DNA of 64,000 bases from Diphasiastrum complanatum (lineage: Eukaryota > Streptophyta > Lycopodiopsida > Lycopodiales > Lycopodiaceae): positions 37,734,949 through 37,798,948 of the forward strand of contig CM055106.1 in NCBI GenBank assembly GCA_029204225.1. The letters are read 5' to 3'. Of this stretch, positions 25,401 to 36,034 are shown one piece after another; position 1 is the stretch's first letter; each line of letters opens with the position of its first letter. Position numbers and translations under genes: made by a program. The notes below the pieces were generated by a model. That model saw nothing but the letters and a program-made list of their open reading frames with translations, was not told the origin of the DNA and searched no databases.

Positions 25401-26215
25401 ATCATTGGCAAGCATACATGAAGACATCACAAAAGCATCATCATTTGCATCTTGCACATCCAAACCATCCTCATCAAGAGTAAGATTACCTTGCTTGTCT
25501 CCTTGATCTCTCTTTTTCTTGTAGCACTCACTTGCAAAGTGTCCTTTGATGCCACAATAGAAGCACTTGAGCTTTGATCTATCCTTATTTTTGCCACTTG
25601 AAGAAGCATCCACTTGATCTTGCCCTTTAGACCACTTGCTTTTGGTTTTGCCCTTGAATTTGCCCTTTGTGAACATAGCATCCTCTTGAAGTGTCGATGT
25701 AGATCCACCTCTTGCTTGAAGCCTATATTCCTCATTGATCAAGATCTCTTGAAGATCCATCAAACTTGGCAAAGTCTTTTGAATAGCAATACTTTGAACA
25801 ATGTTAGCATGAGCATCCAACAAGCCATTAAGAATCACTTGAATAAGCTCTCCTTCCTTAATGTTTTCATCTATGCAAGCTAACTCATCATTCAATGCTT
25901 TCATTCTCAAAACAAAAGTACTTGGACTTTCTTCATTCTTTTGCAAACAAGAAAAGATTTGCCTTCTTAGAGTCAAGACTCTAGAAGTAGACTTGGATTC
26001 ATAAAGCTTCTTCAATGAATTCCAAGCTTCCAAAGATGATGTGCACTTACCAACTTCCTTGAGAAGTTCATTGGTAGCATTCATCTTTATCATGTGTAGA
26101 GCCTTCTTGGCCCTCTTGTCATAACTCAATTGATCTTGTTGTGTTGCTGGTCTCTCCTCCACACCTACAACAATATCCAAAACATCATTCTTGTTCGGTG
26201 ATTGTAGCCACCAAG
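22401..26215 (-). CDS. Element D Ty1/copia gag-pol polyprotein, uninterrupted frame, N-terminus lost
   Basis: A single frame of about 1,270 codons. Order: gag (VGVEERPATQQDQLSYDKRA; EAWNSLKKLYESKS), zinc knuckle CFYCGIKGHFASEC, protease WWIDSGASSHM, gag-pre-integrase (VWHKRMGHLNFKS...CESCALSKSH), integrase (HLDIHG; NGVAERKNRTL), RT (MDISNAFLNGDLEEE; LLIYVDDIILSG) and RNase H (SDSDYAGD, SSSEAEYKAL, FCDNQSAQ), ending ADIFTKALGKDFS-stop. The integrase motif DNGGEY reads NNGGEY, so the second catalytic Asp is Asn. The frame stays open to 26264 through the primer site and LTR of A, so no native start is present; the first 20-40 gag residues and leader are gone. It makes a particle protein and reverse transcriptase if expressed. 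Confidence 0.92.
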
Positions 26216-26228
26216 GGCTTTGATACCA
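26216..26228 (-). promoter_or_regulatory. Primer-binding site of element A
   Basis: Minus-strand TGGTATCAAAGCC, one base from the common copia site, abutting the 252-bp LTR. The next base begins D-type gag coding, without any leader. Confidence 0.85.
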
Positions 26229-26480
26229 AGTTAAGAAAACAGTTAAAAAACCCGACCGGATCAATCACCACAGCACAACATCAAGTTCAATAAGACAAGA
26301 CAATAGAATTGCTCTCCACAAACTGTATATTCAACTGATAAGTAAGTACAAAGATAAAGTTACTTAAAAGCACTTAAAGGGCTCGTAAAAGAAAGACCGC
26401 CCGATAATTCTAGAACTGAGCACACTTGGTGCCGTCGAAATTAGAAAGCACTGTATAAGTTGATCATTGCTATTTTAACT
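26229..26480 (-). mobile_element. 5' LTR of copia element A
   Basis: 252 bp with ends AGTTAA...TTAACT, the partner of 13020-13271. It holds the element promoter; a TATA-like run cannot be assigned with confidence. Confidence 0.9.
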
Positions 26481-26485
26481 CACCA
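26481..26485 (+). repeat. Target-site duplication of element A (right copy)
   Basis: CACCA, matching 13015-13019. This shows that the whole 13.4-kb block, including C and D, lies inside one A insertion. Confidence 0.85.
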
Positions 26486-26850
26486 GTGCAACGTAGAATA
26501 GTAAATCACATTCTTGAAACTTGTCAATGAAATTACCTTGTCCAATACACATTATAATTACTAGTGTAGTAAGAAACATGACAATGAAAGACAAGGTACA
26601 AACTCATGTAAGATAGTAATGTCAATAATAACTATGAAACACTGAAAACCTGGTATTGTTGATGAACTGTTACAAGGCAAATCTAGCCAAGTATGGTTGG
26701 ATTTTTTAGGGGAATCCTCTCCAACACATGAGTGGTGTGTATGTTTTTGAACCTAACAATTCTAAACAAAACTGCACATTATCACCACAAAACCAAACAT
26801 ATGAATCTTAAAGTAAATCAAATTTATATAGAGTCATCAGAGTCAAAGAT

Positions 26851-27110
26851 GTCATATTGACCAAACCTAACAACCAGTAAAAGCTCCGAGTTAAGGAGAA
26901 TATGCTTACCTGCATCCATCCACAACAACAGTCATGTTAGAACAAGGACATTATTGTGAGAACTACAGGTGTCTACACATAATGTCATATTGACCAAAGC
27001 TAACAACCAGCAAAAGCTCCGAGTTAAGGAGAATATGCTCATCTACATCCATCCACAACAACAACTGTGTTAGAACAAGGACATTATTGTGGGAACTACA
27101 GGTGTCTACA
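26851..27110 (+). repeat. Tandem direct duplication, 133-bp unit, two copies
   Basis: Copies 26851-26983 and 26984-27110 share GTCATATTGACCAAA, AAAGCTCCGAGTTAAGGAGA and AACAAGGACATTATTGTG with few differences. Internally CTCCG-AGTTAA-GGAG forms a short hairpin. Confidence 0.9.
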
Positions 27111-27437
27111 TGTGGCTACACATATTCTCAGTTGTTATCCATGTCACAACAAGTAGTCATTGCCAAGTTAGGTGACTCTAATTTTGTCCAAATCATGAGT
27201 AAAAAGTCAGATATTGTTTTAGCTCTACTCAAAGTTACAAAATTATAAAGTTAACAGTGTAAAATCAATGCTTGAAAGTCAACAATTACATAAGTACGAC
27301 TAAAGTAGACAATTACATCCAGACTGCTTTTAAAGTAGAGTTAAAAACTGTTTGCCATTACCCTTTTCCAAATGCTTATCGGAACACCATCCCTTATCCT
27401 AAGTAACAACCTAGAAAAATATTTATTGCATTGTCAA

Positions 27438-27482
27438 TTTGTGTGTGTGTGTGCGCGCGTGCGTGCGCGCACATGTGTGTGA
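27438..27482 (+). repeat. (GT)n/(GC)n microsatellite
   Basis: Alternating TG and CG units followed by ACATGTGTGTG. Confidence 0.9.
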
Positions 27483-29084
27483 GCTATTATTAAATGTATA
27501 AGCATATTTGCATGTCCATAAACAACTATCTTTATGTGTGTGTACAGTGAACCATTGTCGGTATCCGTTTTTTTTTTCAACTGAAGTGAATTGATTTGTG
27601 TTGATTATCATAGAATCAAAATAATATCAATAATAGACCAATTCTTAAAATTTATTATTTTCTTCTTTGGGAGAACTGTTCAGACACACTACTAAACATC
27701 CCCAACACTATTATATCAAAGAGTGTAAATTTTGCTCATGAATTCAGCATAGTGAGCTTACAGCTTGAGGTTACAAGAAAGGCCTATTCTGTTTAGAGAG
27801 TTTTGATTGATGTGCACTCATTTTTATACCAATTAGTTTCTCATATTGAACCATTTTTTAGCCTGTAAAAATCTCAAGGTGGGCATTTTACCAGGGCGAC
27901 CCGGCTGCTAAATGGTCATGAGATGTTGCACTACCAATAAGAAAAATAGCTCATTTTGTAAAATCTCCATAGCCAAGGTTAAGTCTCCATAGTTGAGAAA
28001 GAAAGAAAAACAACAAGGGAAGAAAAAAAAGAAAAAGAAAAAAAAAAAGAGGCCTTTCAGCAAATGTGCATGTCTAGTTAGATTAGGATGCATGCATTCT
28101 AAAGTGAGTAGCATTTTTAAGATAGCAAATCATTGCACAAAATCACTCAGAATCATTTGATTTGGATTTTCATTAATCAACAAAGCCATGTGGCAAATGT
28201 CATCAGATCGACTTCAATGGTGCAGATTTGTTTGAAAGGGCCCAAGCATTTCTAAAGGGAATTCTATACTTCAAATCCATTAAAAATCTTCACCCAAGGC
28301 CCTGATTTTTGTGAAGGGTCAAATTTTTTCAACCTCAGGAAAAATAGTTTAAAAGCTAAAAAAGTCCCTATTTTTATCCTTAAGCCTATTTTGACCAAAC
28401 GAAAGGCTATGCACTCCAAACAAAAGACTCTTTGACTGTAGTTGCAAGTATGGTAGTAAAAAATAGAGTGATTACTATGGAAAAACTATTCACTCAACAT
28501 CGAAAGCGATTTTCCCCTTTTAGAAACCATGTAGTTGGGTGTGCACTACAGAAAACAATTTGATTTCCATAGTGATCATGGCTTTCAACTTGCCACATGT
28601 AGAAAGTAGATAGAAGTAGGTGGTTAAACATGCATGTAAAGTAATATGTGTCACTATTTTGGTAGATTACACCTTTAGATGTAGAGAAAACTAGTTGCAT
28701 GCTAGTACTACCATGAGCTATCATCATTTCCTATATATGTAAGTGAGAATCCTCACTATTCTTGATGATGAATCAAACATTGTAGCAAATTCATGTCAAT
28801 TTGGATTTTGTATTTGTAAGCTTGTGTGGTGATTCTCTCTCTAACTTGAGGAGAGCCTTTTTCTCATGTAATAAAGTTTCATTGTACTTTCCCACATATG
28901 TGGAATCTAATTACCTTTGATTATTTGCATTTTAGATTGTATCTAGTCTTGGATTCTAGTATAAGATTGAGATTTTCACTCTAAATGTGGTTCATGTGCT
29001 GTCACAAAGGTTAGGGAAGGTCATTAACACATTTGTGGTTTTTCCACACGTGTACTTGCTGGTTTTTTCATAGTTAAGCCTATT

Positions 29085-29380
29085 TTTGCAGATCCGACAA
29101 CCATCACCACATGGAAGCAGAAGGATGTGAAGGCCTTCATCCTTATCACTCTCAACATCAGAGATAATTATATCAGTCATATTCGAAGCGCTCAAACTTT
29201 GTTGGAAGCTTGGAATATTTTAACCACTCTCTATGACATTAGAGACGTGATTGCCAAACTTTATCTAAGAAAAAAGTTTTTCTTATTCGAAATGGTCGAC
29301 TAAGATTTGATTATGAATCATTTGAACAACTTCAAAAATCTTCTTGAGAAAATATCTGTAAGTGGTGTGGAAAATTATAA
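29085..29380 (+). pseudogene. Ty1/copia gag fragment (C/F family)
   Basis: The plus-strand frame reads DPTTITTWKQKDVKAFILIT, IRDVIAKLYLRKKFFLFEM, a stop, then MNHLNNFKNLLEKI. This is parallel to C gag (DDTTIAKWKLKNGKAFVLII, ERDIASKLHLRKKFYSL, INQFKDLLRQM). Both ends are cut and no LTR is attached. Confidence 0.8.
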
Positions 29381-29449
29381 ATCACTAAGATCCAATATGT
29401 CCCTTTAATCTTTGGTTATGAATAACAACACATCTAACACCATTGACAA

Positions 29450-30022
29450 TGTAGAAATCTAACATCTACACATAGAAGATGCAAACTCAATAAGATCTTG
29501 ATCAAACAACATATGTAAGATAAAATGAAGTTGCGGGCCATACAATAGCAGTACCATAATAGATTTCACATGTGTGGATCCAATACACAACATACAATTG
29601 CATTCTACACACAAGATTGCAAGATATCAACACTATAATGCAAAAACGGATATATGAACCCAAAGAGAACTCATGTATAAGCATGAATGAGAGAAGAGAG
29701 AGAGAATGTATCCCTTCCCATGCTTATACACTATTTATAACAGGTCCATGTCCTAATTGGATGTGCTTCTCCAATCTTATCAACAATAGAAAATTTATAG
29801 TTCTATTTCAAACCCTACTCAAATATATACTAGATTCAATGTACCAAACATTCAAATTTGAATCTTCCCAAACTCAACCTACTACATTTCCCACACTTTT
29901 TAAAAGTGATAATTCAAATGACCTTAGACTAAAATATCTTCAAAATGTTTATCTCTAAGTCTAAAATGCATATTGGCCTAAATTGCCAAATTAGCTAGAT
30001 CAAATTTGTTGACAATTTTTCA
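29450..30022 (-). mobile_element. D-family LTR, detached
   Basis: 573 bp aligning along its length with the D LTR (shared CACATGTGTGGATCCAA, TATAAGCATGAA, AGATTCAATGTACC and CACACTTT-AAAAGTG). On its high side it continues into the degenerate polypurine region and CTTCAACTAGTTTTAGCATAGA as in D, then homology stops near 30055. It is the 3' end of a mostly lost minus-strand element. No target duplication was found. Confidence 0.8.
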
Positions 30023-30055
30023 CTTCGTCTTCAACTAGTTTTAGCATAGATTTAA

Positions 30056-30655
30056 CCATACTACTTTGATCCAACTTTAGAATGATCTCCATCCTAAGTA
30101 TAGACCTCCTTTCTAAGGTTTTAAAGTATCTTTCACAATCGATATAGAGAATAGTGTCCAAATTGTCATAAAACCGTGGGGGCGTGAGCGGCAGCGGAAG
30201 CTCGAGGATTGAGCGCGACATGTAGGAACGGAAACACAACAGTTAGCAGCAAAAATATTCAAGTAGAAAAATTCATACAGATTGCGCAAATGAACAATGC
30301 AGTAGTAAGACAAAAATTGCATTTTGATTAATATCAACAGTGAGTACAATGGTTTGCAGTAATAACTTTAGCTTGCTGAGCGTAATAACGCTGGCTACAG
30401 AAAAACTCTAATTGAAAAAGAAAATCAATTAACACATACATAACTTGATTCAACTAGTATATATATTTACAAGTGTTGAGAGAACAATATGTTATGCCTT
30501 AACTACCATTTACTCCAGTTTTGCATCTATACAAAGTTGGTAACCGCTCTTAGGATATTTGTTTTCTCCAGTTGTTTTAGGGTTGATGATAAGCTGGCAA
30601 CGTCGGTCTGCCAATATAGCAAATGACTTAGAAACCATTTCTGGACAAAGTGGCC
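30056..30655. other. Unassigned stretch between LTR relic and copia K
   Basis: No coding homology. A GC-richer word cluster lies at 30176-30215, and TTAGAAACCATTT is repeated at 30630 and 30667. It might include LTR of K, but no second copy is available to test this. Confidence 0.4.
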
Positions 30656-31680
30656 AGAATGCCTTAGAAACCATTTTAAACGACTAGACTGAAGGTTTCT
30701 GAATAATCCAGGTTTGGAATATGAGAAAAGTCTTTGGCGACTAGCCTGGCCTTGTAACGATTTAGCCTTCCTTCAGCGTCGTACTTTGCCTTGAATATCC
30801 ATTTGTATGGAATCGGTTTTCAGTCCTTTGGAAGCTCAGTGAGTGTCCATGTTTGAAATCTATGGAGATGTACTCTCCCCCTCCATCTGTGCATAGAGCC
30901 TCGATCTTCCTCTGGGTCTGGTTTTCTTCAGACGCCTTGAACTTTTTGAAGAACTTGAATGCTTTGGACTTGTTCTTCATATAGTAGGTTGCAGTCCTTT
31001 GAGAGAAGTCATTGATGAAGGTTTGGAAATAGAGAGCTCCCCTTGTGGGAGCAGTCTACATCGAGCCACAAAGGTCGCTATGTACAAGGTCAAGCAAGCC
31101 CTTGGATGTGTGAACTGAGTTTGAACTGAAGGGACTTCTAGCATGCTTGTTGATAATACAACGTTCACATGGAGAAGTTGGCTTGCTGACTAAAGGAAGA
31201 TCTTGTACTAAACTTTGAGTTGACATTTGCTGAATACTATTGAAGTTAAAATGGCCAAGTCTGAAATGCCACATCATATCAGTTGATTCAGAAGTGGTTG
31301 TGTGAAGAGCTTGACTATTAGAAGTATAACAATGGCTGAGTTTGTAAAGATAGCTGCTTCTTCTTCTGTAGGCTAGAATCTTCCAAGATTTGTCAAGAAT
31401 CGTGCAACCGTCTGTATCGAATTCGACCCTTTGACCTGAATCACTGATTCTACTAACTGAGAGCAGATTCTTGGTCAGATTTGTAATGTGGAGAACGTTG
31501 GATTGACTTCACCTCTTTTGAATTCAACTCTGACTATTCCTCCACCTTCGATTGAATGAGTTGTCTCCAAGTTGCACAACTCGAGAGTGGGCGAAAGACT
31601 TATAGTCCTTGAACCAGTCACGATGATGAGTCATGTGTTGAGTTGTTTTTGAGAAGTCATAAAGAGGTGTCCCATTTTTT
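30656..31680 (-). pseudogene. Ty1/copia pol remnant K with internal deletion
   Basis: From 31680 downward: protease end (TTQHMTHHRDW, VVQLGDNS), gag-pre-integrase (LTKNLLSVSRI; MWHFRLGHFNFNS...CERCIINKHA, H-H-C-C complete), integrase start (LDLVHSDLCGSM, NDFSQRTATYYM) and KFFKKFKASEENQ with CTDGGGEYIS. There it jumps directly to RT N-terminus (TWTLTELPKD, KWIFKAKYDAEGRLNRYKARLVAKDFS, LDYSETFS). Most of integrase and its C-terminal region are deleted. The integrase Asp in DGGGEY remains, but the Asn after it is Gly. Stops are frequent. Confidence 0.85.
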
Positions 31681-31761
31681 GAAGGGGTGCACCTCCAGGC
31701 CATTGAGCCCCTACGTATGACCAGGGAGGGGTGTGGGACAACTACTCATTATTCATTTTCT

Positions 31762-31814
<53 letters not shown>

Positions 31815-33498
31815 TTTTGTAGAGAGAAACTTGTGTGGAGAGAGCTTTTGGTGAGAAGGTGAAGAGAGAAGGAAGGAGAAAAAGTTGTTGTGCTTGGTGC
31901 CTCCACTCTCAGCCTCAATTACAACGTTTTGAGATTTGTTTAAGATTGGCTATTATTCAAGGAGTCTTATCTGTGCTTTGTTTGTTGTTGATTCAAGGAG
32001 TCTTATCTGTGCTTTGTTTGTTGTTGAAACGAAGGTTCTTGGATGCTTGAAACTTGCTACCTAAGAGATTTGTTTGATTTCAACTTGTAGTGGATTTTGT
32101 TGCCTTATTTGCAAGGATCTCATTGATTTAAGAGTTAATTGTAAGTTCAGAAGTCATAGAGCCATAAGCAATTAAGTAGCCTTCCTGAAAGCTGATCTTT
32201 GAGACTTGCAGATCGTTGGTTTGAAAACCTTCTTCCTGGTTATCTGCCTGCTGTCGTGCGATCCTTGACAAACCTGCTATCTGTGACTTACCTCAAGTTT
32301 TTTCCTGTGTACCCAGCGACCGCTAGCTGCTGCCTCTTGCTTTTGTTCCCTGCCTGCAACCAAACACTCCCTTCCCAACCTGTAGCAGACCCTGTCTGCA
32401 GCCTACCACCTTGCTTACCTGCAATCCGATCCGCTCACCGCCTACCTAACCTGCGGGCTGCTTACCTATTCTTGAGCGGCCACTGTGCAACCTTGTCTGT
32501 GGATTCTTCTTCCTTTCCATTCTCTGCGTGTGGGTTCCCTCACCAACGGCCTGCTCCCTTCTTCCCCATTTGCGCTCAACCTTTGTAGCGGTCATCTGAT
32601 CTTTCTGCCCACGCTCTCCACCTTTCTCCACCTGTCCATCATTGTCTGAGTTATTGATTTCATCCCTGTCTACGGTCACCCCACCTCTCCTCTGATTTGT
32701 GAGGGCCGTGTTTGCCCACCTCATGTCTGATCCACTCCGTACCTCCCTGATATCAGCGCTCCTACCTGACCAGTCAGTGGCCCATTTCCATCATTTGGAT
32801 CGCTACCTGTGGCTTCATCACATCGCCTGCCTGTGTGTAAGAAATAGAACTGGTGGCCCTAAACTCATAGGAAGATAGCCCTATTCGTGGGCAGATTTTG
32901 TGTTTGGAAGGTAGCTGATTTGTGAGATAAGTTATAGGGCCTATCAGTCGCTAAAATACAGCTTACTAGAAAGCTTGTCCATTGTTGATCTTCGGATTTT
33001 TGGATCACTGCTTGGGCTTTGAACTCTTGTTTGTCCATCATCGGCTTTGGAAGAAATCTATAACCCAAACCATTATTGTTCAGGAATAGATTTTCCTTGT
33101 TGTGGGTCTGCAAGTCTAGCACCTACCTACCATTATCGATTTAAGGACTAAAATCCGAGTTTGGATGATTGGTTTGACTAATAATAACAATTGCAAAACC
33201 AATTCTAGAGAAGGGAACTACTTGTTTGCTGCAGGTTTAGTATTTGTTTGATGAGTTAAACGCCTGACATTTACAAAGCCTATTCTGTCACATTAAGGGA
33301 GGCACTAAACTCACACTTATTTTATTATTGTCTTGATAACCATTGCTTGCTACATTTCTATCTAAATCGCCGAACAAGAACTGAATTTTGTAAATACTTG
33401 TTTCTATTATTAAGAACTTCTAATAAATAAGGTATAAGCCGATTGATTCTAAGAAACCCTAGCGGCCATTGCCTGATGCATATGACCTTGACTGACCG
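31681..33498 (+). other. Spacer or LTR/leader-like region with simple repeats
   Basis: GA microsatellite 31766-31812, a 36-bp tandem duplication (ATTCAAGGAGTCTTATCTGT and continuation) at 31953-32024, and a long pyrimidine-rich stretch 32200-32830. The composition is like the LTR or leader of a gypsy element, whose primer-site-like sequence follows at 33809, but no paired LTR is seen. Open frames here lack homology. Confidence 0.4.
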
Positions 33499-33726
33499 GA
33501 AATGATGCTACCCCCCACCACCTTGAAAGAGTTGCGATATTTCCTAGGGAGAGTGAGCTATTATAGGAAGTTTTTAAGTAACTACTCTTCCCTCATTTCT
33601 CCATTAGTGAGACCCTTGAAAGAGGGCGAATCTTTTACTTGGATTGAAGAGAACCAGAAAGCCTTCAAACAATTGATTGGCTTGGTCTCTACGATCAATC
33701 AGTCTCAAGAATTTATGTTAGTTTGA
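33499..33726 (+). pseudogene. Ty3/gypsy RT-RNase H junction fragment
   Basis: LPPTTLKELRYFLGRVSYYR, FLSNYSSLISPLVRPLKEG and FTWIEENQKAFKQL are the conserved thumb/connection region that follows gypsy reverse transcriptase. Both sides end abruptly. It lies just before a gypsy-type primer site and gag but is out of the normal order (pol before gag), so it is a separate fragment. Confidence 0.85.
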
Positions 33727-33808
33727 ACTGTAATCGAGATATAGATCGACTCCTTTACCATTTTCGTCCCATCGATAACTTGTTTAGGGGTCATTTTATA
33801 TCCCATCA

Positions 33809-33826
33809 TTGGTGCGTCTGCCGGGA
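33809..33826 (+). promoter_or_regulatory. Possible primer-binding site of a Ty3/gypsy element
   Basis: TTGGTGCGTCTGCCGGGA resembles the leader words at plant gypsy elements that precede gag. A gag follows 250 bases downstream. The tRNA type is not determined. Confidence 0.4.
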
Positions 33827-34075
33827 GGAGCATGAGTTCCTTCCGATTTCTGGCTCTATTGTACTTCGAGGTACAGTGAGGTGTCAACTGAATGAATAGT
33901 TCCCAGATCCTATTGTTGGATGTCTGATGAAGATTCACTCAGTTCATACTTAAAGTCACTGATTGAGAAACATAAAACCCCTAGTCTTGGTGAGGGCATT
34001 GCACATCGCACAAGAAGTCGTACTATCCTAGAGAGATAAGGACAAACTTCTACATCCCTTCTCCTAGAACCAGAG

Positions 34076-35290
34076 TTGCCGGACATAAGTAGTACATTTA
34101 GAGTCCCTGAAAATACCGGGATTGAACTACCTTTGGAAGAAATTCTTGATTTATCAGCTAAGACTATAGACGTTGGTCCTGATTCCAGGGAAGATTTTCC
34201 CGAAAGTAGTGAGGAGAATTTGAATCCAAACCAAATGGCGAACCAAGTCGTAAGAGGTGCTCAGGCCATACTCATTGGTCCGAATGTGACCAAACCTGAA
34301 TCGTTAACCCAAGCTATGCCTTCTTATTGGGCTACCTCTCAGGAAGATCCTGAGAAACATGTAAATGACTTTTACCGGTCTTGTTGGATTAATAGGATAA
34401 CGGACGAAGATCACCAAATGTTGTTATTTAGTGGGACATTGTATGGGGGAGCCAGTGATTGGTATTACCATTTGGAACCATACTCCATACTAAGTATGGG
34501 TGCCTTTATTACTAAATTCCTAGGAGAATTTCAAGTATCGAAATCTAGAGACCATCTGATCTATGCTCTTACGGGTTGTAGACAGGAAGAGTGGGAGACA
34601 ATATCTTAGTACAATTGGAGGACTAAGGAATTGGTGAGACAATTTGGAACCAATGCCCCTCTTAAAGACTGGATTCTGTCACTTTACTTAAAATGATTGA
34701 AGTACGCTATTCAAGTAGATGTGAGGAAATCGGCTCCAAAAACTATTGAAGAAGCAATCACTAGGGCACTAGAAATTAAAAATTCTATGATATCGACCCA
34801 AGAGGTGGTGGCATTAGCCAATGCCTCTAGGTCCTATTCATGGGGTGGACAACCACCAGGCCCTGGAAGGACGAATGGTCATCCTCAAGCTGTACCTTAT
34901 GCTGTTGCAACCCAAGCAACTATATCACATTCTCCTTTTGTTAGAAATGCAAAGTTGCCTCAACCGTCTATTAGCAATCAAAGAATTGAAGTCCAAAACG
35001 CAAGTATAGGTAAAGCTGCTACTGCAGTACCTGACCAAAATGCGATGGGAGGATATGAATCATCTTCATCAAATCCTTACGATATGATAAAGAATTACAT
35101 GGATGTAATGTCTGAAAATATAAAGTCCCTAGCCCTTGACGTCAATTTCCTCAAGAGGCAACAAAATTTGATTGGTGAGAGATGACCTGATCGACCAAAA
35201 GAGTTATCTTGCCAAATTTGTATAGGTGATCATCTAATAAATGTACTATTTGTGGGAAGAAAGGCCATACTGATGACCGTTGCTACATGA
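34076..35290 (+). pseudogene. Ty3/gypsy gag with zinc knuckle
   Basis: The first frame (to 34609) has the retrotransposon gag pattern: YWATSQEDPEKHVNDFYRSC, LLFSGTLYGGASDWYYHLEP, FITKFLGEFQVSK. After a stop at 34607 and another at 34693, it continues with EEAITRALEIKNSM and a Ser/Gly/Pro/Gln-rich linker to 35185. A shifted frame at 35240-35281 gives the complete CCHC knuckle CTICGKKGHTDDRC. Capsid plus nucleocapsid of a gypsy element, at least three lesions. No matching pol follows; copia sequence begins about 60 bases on. Confidence 0.85.
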
Positions 35291-35344
35291 AACGAAGAAA
35301 GATTCGCGAGACAACCTGCCACCGCAATTCTTGTAAACCAAGAT

Positions 35345-35975
35345 GGTTCCGGATTGAGCAGAGCAGACAAGGGCAAAGGCATAGCTGTTCCAAGAGGATC
35401 TCCCAGAAGGTCAACAAGACCACGAAGAGCACCAGCAAGATATGTGCCAGGCAGCTCAACTTCCACATCAAAAGAATTCTGCAGATTCAGTGGCGAACCA
35501 CAGACATTCGAGAAGGCGATTGAAGGTCCAGAAAAGGACAGATGGATCCAAGCCATGAACAAAGAGATGGAGTCCATGAGGAAGAACCAGGTATGGACAT
35601 TGGAGCCATTACCACATAAGCACAAGACTGTCAAATGCAAATGGGTCTTCAAGCTCAAATACGGACCAGACGAGAACATCACGAAATACAAGGCAAGACT
35701 GGTAGCGAAGGGTTTCTCTCAGAGATACAGTATTGACTACTCTGAAACCTTCTCTCCTGTCGTCAAACATTCGTCCCTACATCTATTATTTGCATATGCA
35801 GCAGCTTATGACCTCAGGATCCACATTGTGGACGAGAAGACACCCTTCTTGCATGGCGAATTAGACGAAGAGGTCTACATGGATCAACCCCCAGGATATG
35901 TCTCAAATTCACTTCCTGACTATGCATGCAGAATGCATAGAAGCATCTACGGTCTAAAACAATCAACCCGACAAT
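35345..35975 (+). pseudogene. Ty1/copia connection region and RT N-terminus fragment
   Basis: The frame 35354-36034 reads basic linker (RGSPRRSTRPRRAPARYVPG), FEKAIEGPEKDRWIQAMNKE, NQVWTLEPLP, CKWVFKLKYGPDENITKYKA, FSPVVKHSSLHLLFAYAAAY, FLHGELDEEVYMDQPPGY and IYGLKQSTRQWYKK: an RVT_2-type RT in good order. After that it runs into unrelated sequence. The YVDD box and RNase H are absent. The block starts almost directly after the gypsy zinc knuckle. Confidence 0.9.
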
Positions 35976-36034
35976 GGTACAAGAAGAAAGATGATCCAAG
36001 AGTGGAGAGATATGATACAAGCTTGGAGAGATGA

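Larger units (their letters stand above)
26486..29084. other. Spacer right of element A
   Basis: No gene recognised. It holds the direct repeat at 26851-27110, a GT/GC microsatellite (27438-27482) and an A/G-rich run (28000-28052). Frames such as 27908-28114 and 28494-28727 are unsupported. Confidence 0.5.

Noticed and set aside
24427-25883. Plus-strand frames opposite element D
   Set aside because: Mirror frames of the D polyprotein with antisense composition.
22401-26264. Taking the ATG-like start at 26264 as the true start of the D polyprotein
   Set aside because: The first dozen codons lie in the A LTR and primer-binding site; the frame is open there by chance.
29450-30022. Solo LTR from recombination
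   Set aside because: Polypurine-side internal sequence continues past one end and no target duplication is seen, so it is a truncated element end rather than a solo LTR.
32199-32724. Possible Pro/Ser/Cys-rich genes on both strands
   Set aside because: Pyrimidine-rich composition keeps frames open; no domain or start context.
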